Assembly: GCA_944391425.1 (NCBI GenBank)
Contig: CALXTO010000010.1
Location: 1 to 43,684 of the forward strand
From: an uncultured Alphaproteobacteria bacterium
GTDB taxonomy: Bacteria > Pseudomonadota > Alphaproteobacteria > RF32 > CAG-239
Length of the DNA: 43,684 nt
Direction of reading: 5' to 3'
Under the pieces are notes generated by a model. It was given only the letters and a program-made list of their open reading frames with translations, was not told the DNA's origin and did not search any database. Made by a program: the position numbers and the translations under genes. This document shows positions 8,107 to 15,666 of the stretch, piece by piece. The stretch's first letter is position 1. Each line of letters starts with the position of its first letter.

Positions 8107-8679
8107 ATGTCGGCAATTGATCAAAAAGGTACGACGATGTTGGAGACCATGGCGGTCTTGTCTGTGATTACGGTGTTTACAATAGCCGCAATCAGCCTGG
8201 TCGGAAGTATGTTTGACATGTTTAAACAAAACATGGTTGTTAATGAAATAAAGGAAATTCAAAAAACAATTACCGGACGGTTTCAGTTGGAAGGATCTTA
8301 TGCTGATTTGTTCAAAATGAGCGTTGAAGATTTGAAAAAGGAAAAACTGCTGCCGAGCCAGATGTTTGTCAATGACGGAATTTATCACCGTTTGGGCGGA
8401 GAGGTGACCATATCGAAACCGGATGCCGGAGAAGGTTATTATAACGTTACTTTTAATGATTTGAACAACAGGGCCTGCCTTAATCTGGCTCAGGTGGAAT
8501 GGGTGGTCAATCAAGGGTCTGATCTGATGGAACTTAAAATAAATAAAGATGTTTACAAAATACCGGTTTCCAAAAATAACATAGAACCGGGAGACGCCAA
8601 TGCTTTGCCCATGACGCTTAACAAAGCGGCCAAAAGTTGCGGTGATGATGATAACACGATAACATGGACATTTCAGTAG
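8107..8679 (+). CDS. Type IV prepilin-like protein, PilS-like
   Basis: A 190-residue protein with a short basic leader (MSAIDQKG) cut after Gly by prepilin peptidase; the mature N-terminus would be TTMLETMAVLSVI with Glu at position 5, the hallmark of type IV pilins. The hydrophobic helix runs through SLVGSMFDMF. The globular part has two late cysteines (RACLNL and KSCGDD), a disulfide-bounded D-region as in pilins. The Lys-Gly/Thr site and the C-terminal layout fit the PilS group linked to type IV secretion/conjugative pili more than type IVa pilins, but that is tentative. AAGGAG precedes the ATG at 8107; the longer frame from 8062 has no such signal. No assembly ATPase or peptidase gene is nearby. 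Confidence 0.75.
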   Translation: MSAIDQKGTTMLETMAVLSVITVFTIAAISLVGSMFDMFKQNMVVNEIKEIQKTITGRFQLEGSYADLFKMSVEDLKKEKLLPSQMFVNDGIYHRLGGEVTISKPDAGEGYYNVTFNDLNNRACLNLAQVEWVVNQGSDLMELKINKDVYKIPVSKNNIEPGDANALPMTLNKAAKSCGDDDNTITWTFQ

Positions 8680-8687
8680 GCGGAGCC

Positions 8688-9110
8688 ATGATAAAAGTCA
8701 GCGACATTAATAAGACAAATGAACTTAATCAAAGCAAAAACACAAAAAAGATCGGCAGCGGCGAAAGTTTTTCCGCGTATTTGAACGAAACCATGAAAAG
8801 TAAAAGCAATCAAGTTGGCGCTTCTTCGGGAATTTCCGTCGCAGATGCCATTTTTGCCACGCAAATGGTTGACGGTGAGGAAGAGCGCGAAATCCGCAAA
8901 AAACTTTTGAAAAGAGGACAGACGCTGCTTGAGAAGCTGGAAGAAATCAGAGATGCGCTGTTGGTAGGATATATTTCAAAGGATGAACTGATTAATATTT
9001 CCCGGATGATAAAAGAAAAACAACAAAATTCGAATGACGAAAGGCTGCAGGAAATTATGGCGGAAATAGAACTCCGGGTAGAGGTTGAGCTTGCTAAGCT
9101 CACAATGTGA
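8688..9110 (+). CDS. fliX: Flagellar assembly regulator FliX
   Basis: A 140-residue protein matching the FliX family, which in Caulobacter links flagellar assembly status to the sigma-54 activator FlbD and is needed for P-ring/hook assembly. Key similarities: a low-complexity N-terminus starting MIKVSDI, a middle segment with KLLKRGQTLLEKLEEIRDALLVG, and the conserved C-terminal IELRVEVELAKL. I chose the ATG at 8688 because the product then starts like other FliX proteins; an ATG at 8664 overlaps the pilin stop and adds eight residues. The gene begins only 8 bp after the prepilin stop, so the two are probably co-transcribed. FliX supports the flagellin call at the window's left end. Confidence 0.85.
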   Translation: MIKVSDINKTNELNQSKNTKKIGSGESFSAYLNETMKSKSNQVGASSGISVADAIFATQMVDGEEEREIRKKLLKRGQTLLEKLEEIRDALLVGYISKDELINISRMIKEKQQNSNDERLQEIMAEIELRVEVELAKLTM

Positions 9111-9221
9111 GTTTTGAGCCGAAAAACAGGGTAATAAATGAAATTTTTGCTTGAAGTTTTCATTTGAATTTTATATTTTCCTTGCTATATGAAAAGTTAT
9201 TTAACTTAAGGAGTAATATTT

Positions 9222-9665
9222 ATGGAAAACACCATTATCCTTCCGCCTGATTATAAGCCCACGGCAGACGAAGAGTATATGAACGAAATGCAGTTGGAAT
9301 ATTTTCGCCAGAAGCTCCTTAATTGGAAAAAATCTTTAATTGGGCAGTCTAAAGATACTTTGGATGATTTACGTCAGGGCGGTCTTAACCAGCCGGATCA
9401 GATTGACCGCGCCTCTTTGGAATCGGATAAAGCCTTGGAACTGAGAACCCGTGACCGTGCCCGTAAGTTGATTTCCAAAATTGATGAAGCCTTAAAACGC
9501 ATTGAAGACGGCGTTTACGGTTATTGCGAAGAAACAGGCGAGCCAATCGGAATTGAGCGTTTGGAAGTTCGTCCTGTAGCCACTTTGTCTATTGAGGCTC
9601 AGGAACGTCATGAAAGAATGGAAAAAACATATGATGACGAAGTGGTTGTAAAACCGACGTTGTAG
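9222..9665 (+). CDS. dksA: RNA polymerase-binding transcription factor DksA
   Basis: DksA binds the RNA polymerase secondary channel and, with ppGpp, resets transcription of rRNA and amino-acid genes. The 147-residue product has the coiled-coil with its acidic tip region (DDLRQGGLNQPDQIDRAS, about 45-65) and the C-terminal globular segment GVYGYCEETGEPIG...RLEVRPVATLSIEAQ. Of the four zinc cysteines of E. coli DksA only one remains (YGYC); the others are Thr, Ser and Ala. This cysteine-poor state is typical of alphaproteobacterial DksA, so it is not a defect. AAGGAG precedes the ATG and a terminator follows the stop. Confidence 0.95.
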   Translation: MENTIILPPDYKPTADEEYMNEMQLEYFRQKLLNWKKSLIGQSKDTLDDLRQGGLNQPDQIDRASLESDKALELRTRDRARKLISKIDEALKRIEDGVYGYCEETGEPIGIERLEVRPVATLSIEAQERHERMEKTYDDEVVVKPTL

Positions 9666-9682
9666 TTTTTTCTTTATTTGCG

Positions 9683-9708
9683 AAAAGGCACGTTTTACGT
9701 GCCTTTTT
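9683..9708 (+). terminator. Terminator of dksA
   Basis: Stem AAAAGGCACGT / ACGTGCCTTTTT with a TTT loop, ending in a T run, 17 bp after the dksA stop and before maf. Confidence 0.88.
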
Positions 9709-9730
9709 AATTAAAAAACCGGGGGATTTT

Positions 9731-10300
9731 ATGAAAAAGGACTTCATTTTGGCTTCGCAGTCTCCGCAACGAAGAAGGTTGTTGATGCAAATAGGTTTTG
9801 AACCGGCAAAAATAGAAGCTGCCGATATTGATGAGACACCGCAAAAAGGTGAAAAACCATCAGCTTATGTTAAAAGAATGGCTTGGGAGAAAGCTCTCCA
9901 TGTTGCGGAAAAATATCCCGGAGAAATTGTTTTGGGCGGAGATGCCGTGATTGTCGTTAATTCAAAAATTATTCAAAAAGCCCATTCGGACGAAGAGCAA
10001 GAAAAGGTTATGAAAATGCTTTCCGGAAAAACGCATAAAGTGTTAAGCGCCGTTTGTGTTATTAACCGGGAGGGAAGAAAAGCGTTGCGTCTCAGCACGA
10101 CAAAAATTCAGATGAAGCATTTGTCGGAAAGGGAGATTAAGGATTATGTGGCAACCAGAGAGTGGGAAGGCTGTGCCGGATATAAAATTGAAGGCTGTCT
10201 GGCCGGGTTGGTTCGCAAAATATCCGGATCTTATTCCGGTGTAGTCGGGCTTCCTTTGTATGAAGCCAGAAATATGTTGATTTCGGCAGGAGTTAAATAA
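9731..10300 (+). CDS. maf: Maf family nucleoside triphosphate pyrophosphatase
   Basis: Maf proteins hydrolyse dTTP, UTP or modified nucleotides to monophosphates and pyrophosphate, a house-cleaning role linked to division control. The 189-residue product starts FILASQSPQRRRLLMQIGF, the family N-terminal nucleotide-binding motif, then has DIDETP, the EKA helix, VLGGDAVIVV and EWEGCAGYKIEG, where the usual GKAGAYxIQG is slightly changed. The Ser/Gln and Asp residues of the active site are kept. A GGGGGA ribosome-binding site precedes the ATG. It is followed after one base by the ribonuclease gene and then yacG, a cluster seen in many Alphaproteobacteria. Confidence 0.92.
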   Translation: MKKDFILASQSPQRRRLLMQIGFEPAKIEAADIDETPQKGEKPSAYVKRMAWEKALHVAEKYPGEIVLGGDAVIVVNSKIIQKAHSDEEQEKVMKMLSGKTHKVLSAVCVINREGRKALRLSTTKIQMKHLSEREIKDYVATREWEGCAGYKIEGCLAGLVRKISGSYSGVVGLPLYEARNMLISAGVK

Positions 10301-10301
10301 A

Positions 10302-11459
10302 ATGGTTGATACAATCGTTTATGAAAAGAAAAACAATCTGTTGAGGCTGGCGGAGCTGGAAGATGGCCGGCTTTCGGAAATAGAGATTATTGATTTGAAT
10401 AAAGCTGCGGAAGGAACAATTTTTTTGGGGCGAATTACCAAAAAAATCGAGCTGGCCAACGGTAAAACAGGATATTTTGTAAATATCGGCGGCGGTCGGG
10501 AGGCTTTTATCAATGCCGAAGAAGGCGATCTGGATGAATTGAAAGCACATGAGGGGCAGGAAACGATCGTTCAGGTTGCTCAGGAAGAAAGAGCCGAGAA
10601 AGGCGCGCGGTTGACCAGAGCCATTCAGCTGGCCGGGAAATATCTGGTTTATTGTCCGTACCGGATGAACATAGAAATTTCTTCCAAAATAGAAGACAAA
10701 TTGAAAGCCGAAGAATACAAAAAGCTGGTTTGGGAAAATACGACCGGGCAGGAAGGCTGGATTATCCGGACATCTGCCGTTAACCAAAACAAAGAAACAA
10801 TAACCGAAGAAATGGAAAAACTGCGGGAACTGTTTGACGCCGTTCGTGCCAAAGCCCGGAATTCCAAAGCTCCGGAAACACTTTATGCCAGAAATAATGT
10901 GTTGGCGGATGCGGTTTTGCATCATGAGGAAACTTTGCGCAAAATCGTTGCCAATGACCATAATCTTGAAGAAATTTTCAGCGGGGATTTTGAGTTTGTT
11001 TATGAAGCCGAACCATTTAAATCTTATGGTTTGGAGGAAGCTTTAAGCGAAGCTTTGCAAAGAGACGTCCGTTTGAAGAGCGGTGGCCGGATAACAATAG
11101 AAGAAACCAGAGCATGTGTTGCTATTGATGTTGACAGTGGTTCGGATACAAGCGCATCCGGAAGCCTGGGACATTTGAATATGGAAGCAGCAGAAGAAAT
11201 TGTCCGACAGATACGGCTGCGTAATCTTTCGGGAAAGATTGTCATTGATTTTGCCGGGCATTCTGAATACCGTTTTTTGAAAAATGTTATTGAGTATTTG
11301 GAAAGTGAACTGAAAAAAGATTACATTCGGACAACCGTTTTCGGGCTCAGCAGAGCTGGAAACGTAGAAATTGTGCGCTCCCGGAGGCGTCCGAGTCTGC
11401 GAGATACGTTGACGGAAGAATGTTCCAACTGCTGCGGGACGGGAAGGGTCGAAAAATGA
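10302..11459 (+). CDS. rng: Ribonuclease E/G family endoribonuclease (RNase G-like)
   Basis: A 385-residue endoribonuclease that cleaves single-stranded RNA in rRNA maturation and mRNA decay. The S1-like domain (about 35-100) includes GRITKKI and [13 protein letters not shown]. The catalytic Asp pair sits in [12 protein letters not shown] and GKIVIDFAG, matching D303 and D346 of E. coli RNase E. The C-terminal CSNCCGTGR is the Zn-link motif that joins protomers. There is no long disordered scaffold, so this is the short RNase G form and not degradosome RNase E; the length is below the E. coli RNase G value of 489. The start follows maf by one base, and the stop overlaps the yacG start (ATGA). 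Confidence 0.93.
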   Translation: MVDTIVYEKKNNLLRLAELEDGRLSEIEIIDLNKAAEGTIFLGRITKKIELANGKTGYFVNIGGGREAFINAEEGDLDELKAHEGQETIVQVAQEERAEKGARLTRAIQLAGKYLVYCPYRMNIEISSKIEDKLKAEEYKKLVWENTTGQEGWIIRTSAVNQNKETITEEMEKLRELFDAVRAKARNSKAPETLYARNNVLADAVLHHEETLRKIVANDHNLEEIFSGDFEFVYEAEPFKSYGLEEALSEALQRDVRLKSGGRITIEETRACVAIDVDSGSDTSASGSLGHLNMEAAEEIVRQIRLRNLSGKIVIDFAGHSEYRFLKNVIEYLESELKKDYIRTTVFGLSRAGNVEIVRSRRRPSLRDTLTEECSNCCGTGRVEK

Positions 11460-11641
11460 AGTGTCCGATTTGCAAAAAGGAAATAACCGATGTTAAATAC
11501 CGGCCGTTTTGCAGCAAACGCTGCGCCGATATTGATTTAGGCAACTGGTTTAACGAAAAATACCGTTTTGAAGCGACAGAGATTGACGAGCAGGATATTG
11601 AAGAGCTTGAAAAAACTCAAAATACTGATGAACAGCTTTAA
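11456..11641 (+). CDS. yacG: YacG, zinc-binding DNA gyrase inhibitor family
   Basis: A 61-residue protein with the YacG zinc knuckle: C3-X2-C6-X12-C19-X3-C23 in MKCPICKK and [11 protein letters not shown], followed by [10 protein letters not shown], the family signature. In E. coli YacG binds GyrB and inhibits gyrase; whether it does so here is unknown. The tail is acidic ([11 protein letters not shown]). The ATG overlaps the stop of the ribonuclease gene, showing translational coupling. An upstream in-frame ATG at 11420 lies inside the ribonuclease and lacks a ribosome-binding site. The gene ends 7 bp before the convergent coupling-protein gene. Confidence 0.92.
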   Translation: MKCPICKKEITDVKYRPFCSKRCADIDLGNWFNEKYRFEATEIDEQDIEELEKTQNTDEQL

Positions 11642-11648
11642 TTTTTAA

Positions 11649-13883
11649 TTATGACTGTTCCTGCTCGGAATCTTCGTTTTCTTCGTCAAATTCGCTGTCG
11701 TCAAAGTCTTCATTGGGATCGTAATCAATGCCTAGTTTGGCCAGCATATCATCGTTAATATCTTCGCGCTGGGCGACAATCCAGTCAGGAACGTTCGGAG
11801 CCGGTGGAAGGTTGCGCAGCGCCTTCATTTTTTTATCCATATACCAGCGGGGAGAATCGGCCATAATCGGGCGGTCGATATAACTTTGCATGAGAACAAC
11901 CTGTTTGAGCATAGGCAGACTCAGCAGCTGAGTAGTTGAGATTACGGAAACGCCTTGCAGCTGGTAGCTGACATTTTTAGCAAAAGGATTGGTTCCTTTG
12001 CTGAAACCGCCTTCATTTTTGGAAAAAGAAGTGGTTTGAACGGTTTTATTGCCAATCATTTTAGAAAAACGCTGAGCTGTTTGTTCGTTGTTTTGGGACA
12101 ATATGACTTTGCAGGCGGTGGTGGATATAACTGTTTCCAAATCGTCTTTACCGTATTTTCCGGAGATTTGGCCCAAATCTTGACCAATCAGCAAGTACGA
12201 AACTTTTTGTCCGCGTCCGACGGCAGGTCCGTCGATGACCGCTTTCAGTTTCGGCATGGTGGGGAACTCGTCAAGAACAAACAGGCAGGAATACGGTCCC
12301 ATAACTCCGTCTGTGGGATTATTGAATTTCGGCGGGTTGGCAATCAGGTATGAGGACATCAAATCAATAAATGTTCCCGAAATAACGCTCAACGCCCGGG
12401 CATCTACCTGATTGACGGAAAGATAAACAGAAATGGGTTTAAACTCTCCGGTGATAGGGTCTTTAAGTCCGCGCAGATCTTTAAAGGAGATGTCGCTGAA
12501 GCTGGTGCGGGCAACCACGGCCGAGTTTTTGAAAATACCGATGCCCGAAAAAGCTGTGGAAAGGACGGATCCTCTTTCTTTGTCCGGCATGGAGCTTAAT
12601 TGGCTTAATTCAACGATACAGCGTTGTGAGTAACCGAATTTACGAGCTTCTTCAATTGCTTCTTCCAACAAGTCACGCATGGGATCCGCCATGGCGGCCA
12701 TTTGGTCGCCTTCGTCAAGGCGGCGTTTGATGTCTTGTGACTGCTTGATTTGTGCTTCAGTGATCCATTCAAGAATCATGGCAATGCAGGCTTCCCGTCC
12801 AATCCAGCGTTCCGGCAACAAGGCCCAAGTGCCGATGGGCAGGTAATTGTCAATGTTAATGGTTCCCTGACGAAGATTTTGCAAGGCTCTGGCTGCCGAA
12901 GGATCATTCATTTCCAAGTAGTAGCCTTCAAGCACTTTTTTATCTTCATCGTCCAGTTTTCCTTCATAAACGCGGCCGATAAAATAGTCGTTGGCGCGTG
13001 CTTTTTCGCATTTTGAAACAATGAAGTGAATAAAGCCGGTCAAAGCGGCGCGTCCGGTTTTTGACCAGTGCGGATCAGCTCCGCCTTTGGGATCTTCCAC
13101 CAAAACGTTACACATGGAATCGACATACATGTCACGAGCCGGTCCGGGTGCCGGAATGGCTCCCGGAGACAAAGGATTCCAGCTGGGATAGTAAATTCCT
13201 TCCGCCGGGTTGTCTTCCATGCCCCAGTTGATGATGAAAACAGGACCGACTTTGGCCCGGGCTCCAGATGTTTGAAAACACAACTCGGGTTTGGGGTCAT
13301 TGACAATGATACTCAATTTGGGCGAATGAAAAATGGTGGGTACGACTACTCCCGCGGTTTTACCGGTTCCCGGAGGAGCGCAGCAAAGCGTTGAAAGTGT
13401 TTCTTTCAAAAAAAGAAGTTTGCCGTTGAATTTGCCGACAACCTGGCAGAAACCGTCAAAACCCAGCAGTTCCATTTTTTTGATGTCTTTTTCGGTTGCC
13501 AGCCGGGCCGAACCGTGAATATTGGATTGAAAACGGTAAGGGTTGGTGATGATTCCGGTAATTACGCAAGCCGGAAAGCTAATAAAAGGCAGAATGGGAA
13601 CCCACAGGCTGAAAGAAAATTCACCATGGTAGTTGAACAGTTGTTTCATCCAGCTCCAGTAACGGGAATAAAGGTATCCCGGCTGGTTGAAAACCAGCGA
13701 AAAGAATTTGGAAACATCGTCGATGCTGTTTTTGGAAATACCTGTTCCGAGCAGGTATCCAAGCGGGATGGAAACCAGAGCCAGAAAGACCGTTAAGACA
13801 ACGGCGATAATCATCGTCAACACCATCCAGCGGACGGCGTTGTCATATTCTTCCCATTCTTCTCCTCTTTTTCCGAAAGCCAT
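11649..13883 (-). CDS. Type IV secretion coupling ATPase, VirD4/TraG family
   Basis: A 744-residue type IV coupling protein (T4CP), the inner-membrane ATPase that delivers substrates to a type IV secretion channel. Two N-terminal membrane segments (about 18-46 and 92-114) flank a periplasmic loop. Walker A is APPGTGKT (169-176) with GVVVPT after it; NDPKPEL (195-201) is the VirD4 equivalent of DPKGEL; Walker B is LFVLDEFP (534-541), then a Gln-rich LLIGQDLGQI sensor. The last 30 residues are strongly acidic, as in T4CPs that recruit substrates by the tail. It is the last gene of a six-gene run; AAGGGG precedes the ATG, 13 bp after the upstream stop. No relaxase or VirB gene is in the window, so protein secretion is as likely as conjugation. 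Confidence 0.93.
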   Translation of the reverse strand: MAFGKRGEEWEEYDNAVRWMVLTMIIAVVLTVFLALVSIPLGYLLGTGISKNSIDDVSKFFSLVFNQPGYLYSRYWSWMKQLFNYHGEFSFSLWVPILPFISFPACVITGIITNPYRFQSNIHGSARLATEKDIKKMELLGFDGFCQVVGKFNGKLLFLKETLSTLCCAPPGTGKTAGVVVPTIFHSPKLSIIVNDPKPELCFQTSGARAKVGPVFIINWGMEDNPAEGIYYPSWNPLSPGAIPAPGPARDMYVDSMCNVLVEDPKGGADPHWSKTGRAALTGFIHFIVSKCEKARANDYFIGRVYEGKLDDEDKKVLEGYYLEMNDPSAARALQNLRQGTINIDNYLPIGTWALLPERWIGREACIAMILEWITEAQIKQSQDIKRRLDEGDQMAAMADPMRDLLEEAIEEARKFGYSQRCIVELSQLSSMPDKERGSVLSTAFSGIGIFKNSAVVARTSFSDISFKDLRGLKDPITGEFKPISVYLSVNQVDARALSVISGTFIDLMSSYLIANPPKFNNPTDGVMGPYSCLFVLDEFPTMPKLKAVIDGPAVGRGQKVSYLLIGQDLGQISGKYGKDDLETVISTTACKVILSQNNEQTAQRFSKMIGNKTVQTTSFSKNEGGFSKGTNPFAKNVSYQLQGVSVISTTQLLSLPMLKQVVLMQSYIDRPIMADSPRWYMDKKMKALRNLPPAPNVPDWIVAQREDINDDMLAKLGIDYDPNEDFDDSEFDEENEDSEQEQS

Positions 13884-13896
13884 TGTGTCCCCTTCG

Positions 13897-15111
13897 TTAA
13901 GCTATTGTTTTTATCAGTTTTTTCAGTTTATCTAAAGTTGTTTTATCTGCCGGTCCGTCCGCTTCTTCCAGCGTTTTGGCGAACAAGCGCAACTCCTTGG
14001 GTGTTCCTCTGTCAATACGAGTGACATTGACTTTGAGTTCATTCCATATTTCAAACATGTCTTCCGCGTTGATGATGTTGCCAATTTGAATGATAACATA
14101 GGCTTCAATACTGAAATTTAAATCTGCTTCTGCCAGCTTGTCTTTTAAAATCAAACGGGCAATATCAATTTTTCGGACCGGGGAAATACGGTGCGAACTT
14201 TCGGAAAACCACAAAGGTTCTTCATCGTTGAAGCGTTCTTCGTCGGCCAGCCAGTCTCCGGGTTCTTTATCGTTCAGGCACAGGCAGATTTGTCCGGAAG
14301 ATACGCCGATAAAGTCAATAAGGGTGTTTTTGATGGTAATACCGGTAAGAACCGTATAGCCTTTTTGTTTGAGCAGTTCAAGGGTTGAATTGGAGCTGCC
14401 GCGGGCAGGGGATGTCTGGGGTTTTTGAGCCGGTTTTGTTTTGACCGGAGTTTGTTTTGCTTCTGTTTTGTTTTCTTTAGCCGGAGGTTCGGGTTTCTTT
14501 TCTTCAGTTTTTTCTTCAAAAAGATCAAAATCAAAGTCATCGCCTTCACCGTCATCAAACTGAAACAGGGAGTGGTTGAATTCCGCCGGAGCAGCCGGTT
14601 TAGGCGCCGCGGGCTTGAGCGTGGATTTGGGGGCCGGCGTGCCGGAGAGAGCAGAGCGGCGATCGGCCGGAAGCGCATAGGAGCTGTCTTCCAGCGGCGG
14701 ACGAATGCTCTTAGGGCGTATTTCTTTATAGGATTTTTTCTTTTTGACGACTTTAACGCTGGCGCTGGCAGTAATTTTACTGACCTGTTTTTCAAAAATT
14801 TTATTAAACAATTTGAGCGGAAAAAACATCAAACGTCCGAAAACAACTCCCCATTTTATCATGCTGAGAGCTGCCAGGCCGGAAAGCCATAACGGGATAA
14901 ACGCCAGAATAATCAGGATAAACGCCCATTCCTTGGGGGTGTCAATTATCCAGCCGTTGAGCCATAAATTCCAGGCATAGTTCCAATGAGAAGGCTTGAT
15001 GATGTCAAAGTGCCAATTGGTAAGCATAATAACGCGAATACCTTCCAGAAACAAAATGCTCCAGAAGATACCGACGAAAAGGATGCGTACCAATATCAGC
15101 AGGGGTTTCAA
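13897..15111 (-). CDS. Membrane protein with duplicated N-terminal domain and cytoplasmic tail (coupling-protein operon)
   Basis: The 404-residue product is not a family I recognise. Residues 1-110 hold three hydrophobic segments (about 5-31, 61-83 and 84-98) and closely resemble the N-terminus of the next upstream protein (15175-15666): shared R-x4-G-x2-WS, W-x-F, W-x-NG-x-I-x-T, FPL and N positions. Residues 120-245 are a Lys/Pro/Ala/Glu-rich linker with an acidic patch. Residues 246-404 are globular; the order GYTVLTG, TLIDFIGV, CLCLNDK and later SPVRKIDIARLIL recalls NERD or PD-(D/E)xK folds with the Glu replaced by Asn, but this is speculative. The start is TTG at 15111 with AGGGAG eight bases upstream. 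Position just before the T4CP suggests a coupling-complex partner, analogous in layout (not shown homologous) to DotM/IcmP. Confidence 0.8.
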   Translation of the reverse strand: MKPLLILVRILFVGIFWSILFLEGIRVIMLTNWHFDIIKPSHWNYAWNLWLNGWIIDTPKEWAFILIILAFIPLWLSGLAALSMIKWGVVFGRLMFFPLKLFNKIFEKQVSKITASASVKVVKKKKSYKEIRPKSIRPPLEDSSYALPADRRSALSGTPAPKSTLKPAAPKPAAPAEFNHSLFQFDDGEGDDFDFDLFEEKTEEKKPEPPAKENKTEAKQTPVKTKPAQKPQTSPARGSSNSTLELLKQKGYTVLTGITIKNTLIDFIGVSSGQICLCLNDKEPGDWLADEERFNDEEPLWFSESSHRISPVRKIDIARLILKDKLAEADLNFSIEAYVIIQIGNIINAEDMFEIWNELKVNVTRIDRGTPKELRLFAKTLEEADGPADKTTLDKLKKLIKTIA

Positions 15112-15174
15112 ATAAATAACTCCCTAAGTTTGCCAATTTGACGGTATTTTACCATACAATAGGTTAACAACTGT

Positions 15175-15666
15175 TTATTTCCCTTTTTTTATTTCCGTTT
15201 CGATTTTTTGAAGAATCCGACTGCGGATGGTATTGCCTTCTTTGGCTTTTTCCGGTTTGATGGATTCGATTTTATCTTTTATTTCTTCAATCATTTTTTG
15301 GCTTGATTTTAAATTCTTAAGGACAATGCGCGATGAATCATGGCCGTATTTGCTGATAATGCGGCGGTTGTACGCATTGAGCGGAAACAGCAGAATATCC
15401 GCGTAATTAACCCGGCAGAGCCATCGCCAGCCCCAAATCCACAAAAAAGGCATTGCCAAAAGCATTGCCAAAAAAGCGTAGTCAGGCGCGGTTTTGATAA
15501 TGCCGCCGTTGTTCCAAAAATAAGAAAGAGTTTCCCAACTGCGGGCAGAGAAAAAACTGAAATTCCACAGTTTATACATCAGCAGATTGGCGAGGGTTAT
15601 GAAAAAATAACTCCATAAAACGCCAATCAGCATAAAGCGAATAAAATGAAAAAATTTTTTTATCAT
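15175..15666 (-). CDS. Small membrane protein, paralogue of the 13897-15111 N-terminal domain
   Basis: A 163-residue protein with hydrophobic segments at about 8-30 and 58-80 and a Lys/Glu-rich, coiled-coil-prone tail (about 105-163, e.g. LKNLKSSQKMIEEIKDKI). Its first 100 residues align with the first 105 of the downstream protein (IRFMLIGVLWS against VRILFVGIFWS; FWNNGGIIKTA against LWLNGWIIDTP; LLFPLNAYN against MFFPLKLFN), so the pair arose by tandem duplication. The ATG at 15666 overlaps the upstream stop by one base (TGATG), which argues for translational coupling. A TTG one codon earlier is possible. Likely an inner-membrane part of the T4CP-associated complex; function unknown. Confidence 0.8.
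   Translation of the reverse strand: MIKKFFHFIRFMLIGVLWSYFFITLANLLMYKLWNFSFFSARSWETLSYFWNNGGIIKTAPDYAFLAMLLAMPFLWIWGWRWLCRVNYADILLFPLNAYNRRIISKYGHDSSRIVLKNLKSSQKMIEEIKDKIESIKPEKAKEGNTIRSRILQKIETEIKKGK

Noticed and set aside
9222..9665. DksA with lost zinc cysteines as a damaged gene
   Set aside because: Alphaproteobacterial DksA proteins usually have this cysteine-poor form, and the rest of the protein is intact.
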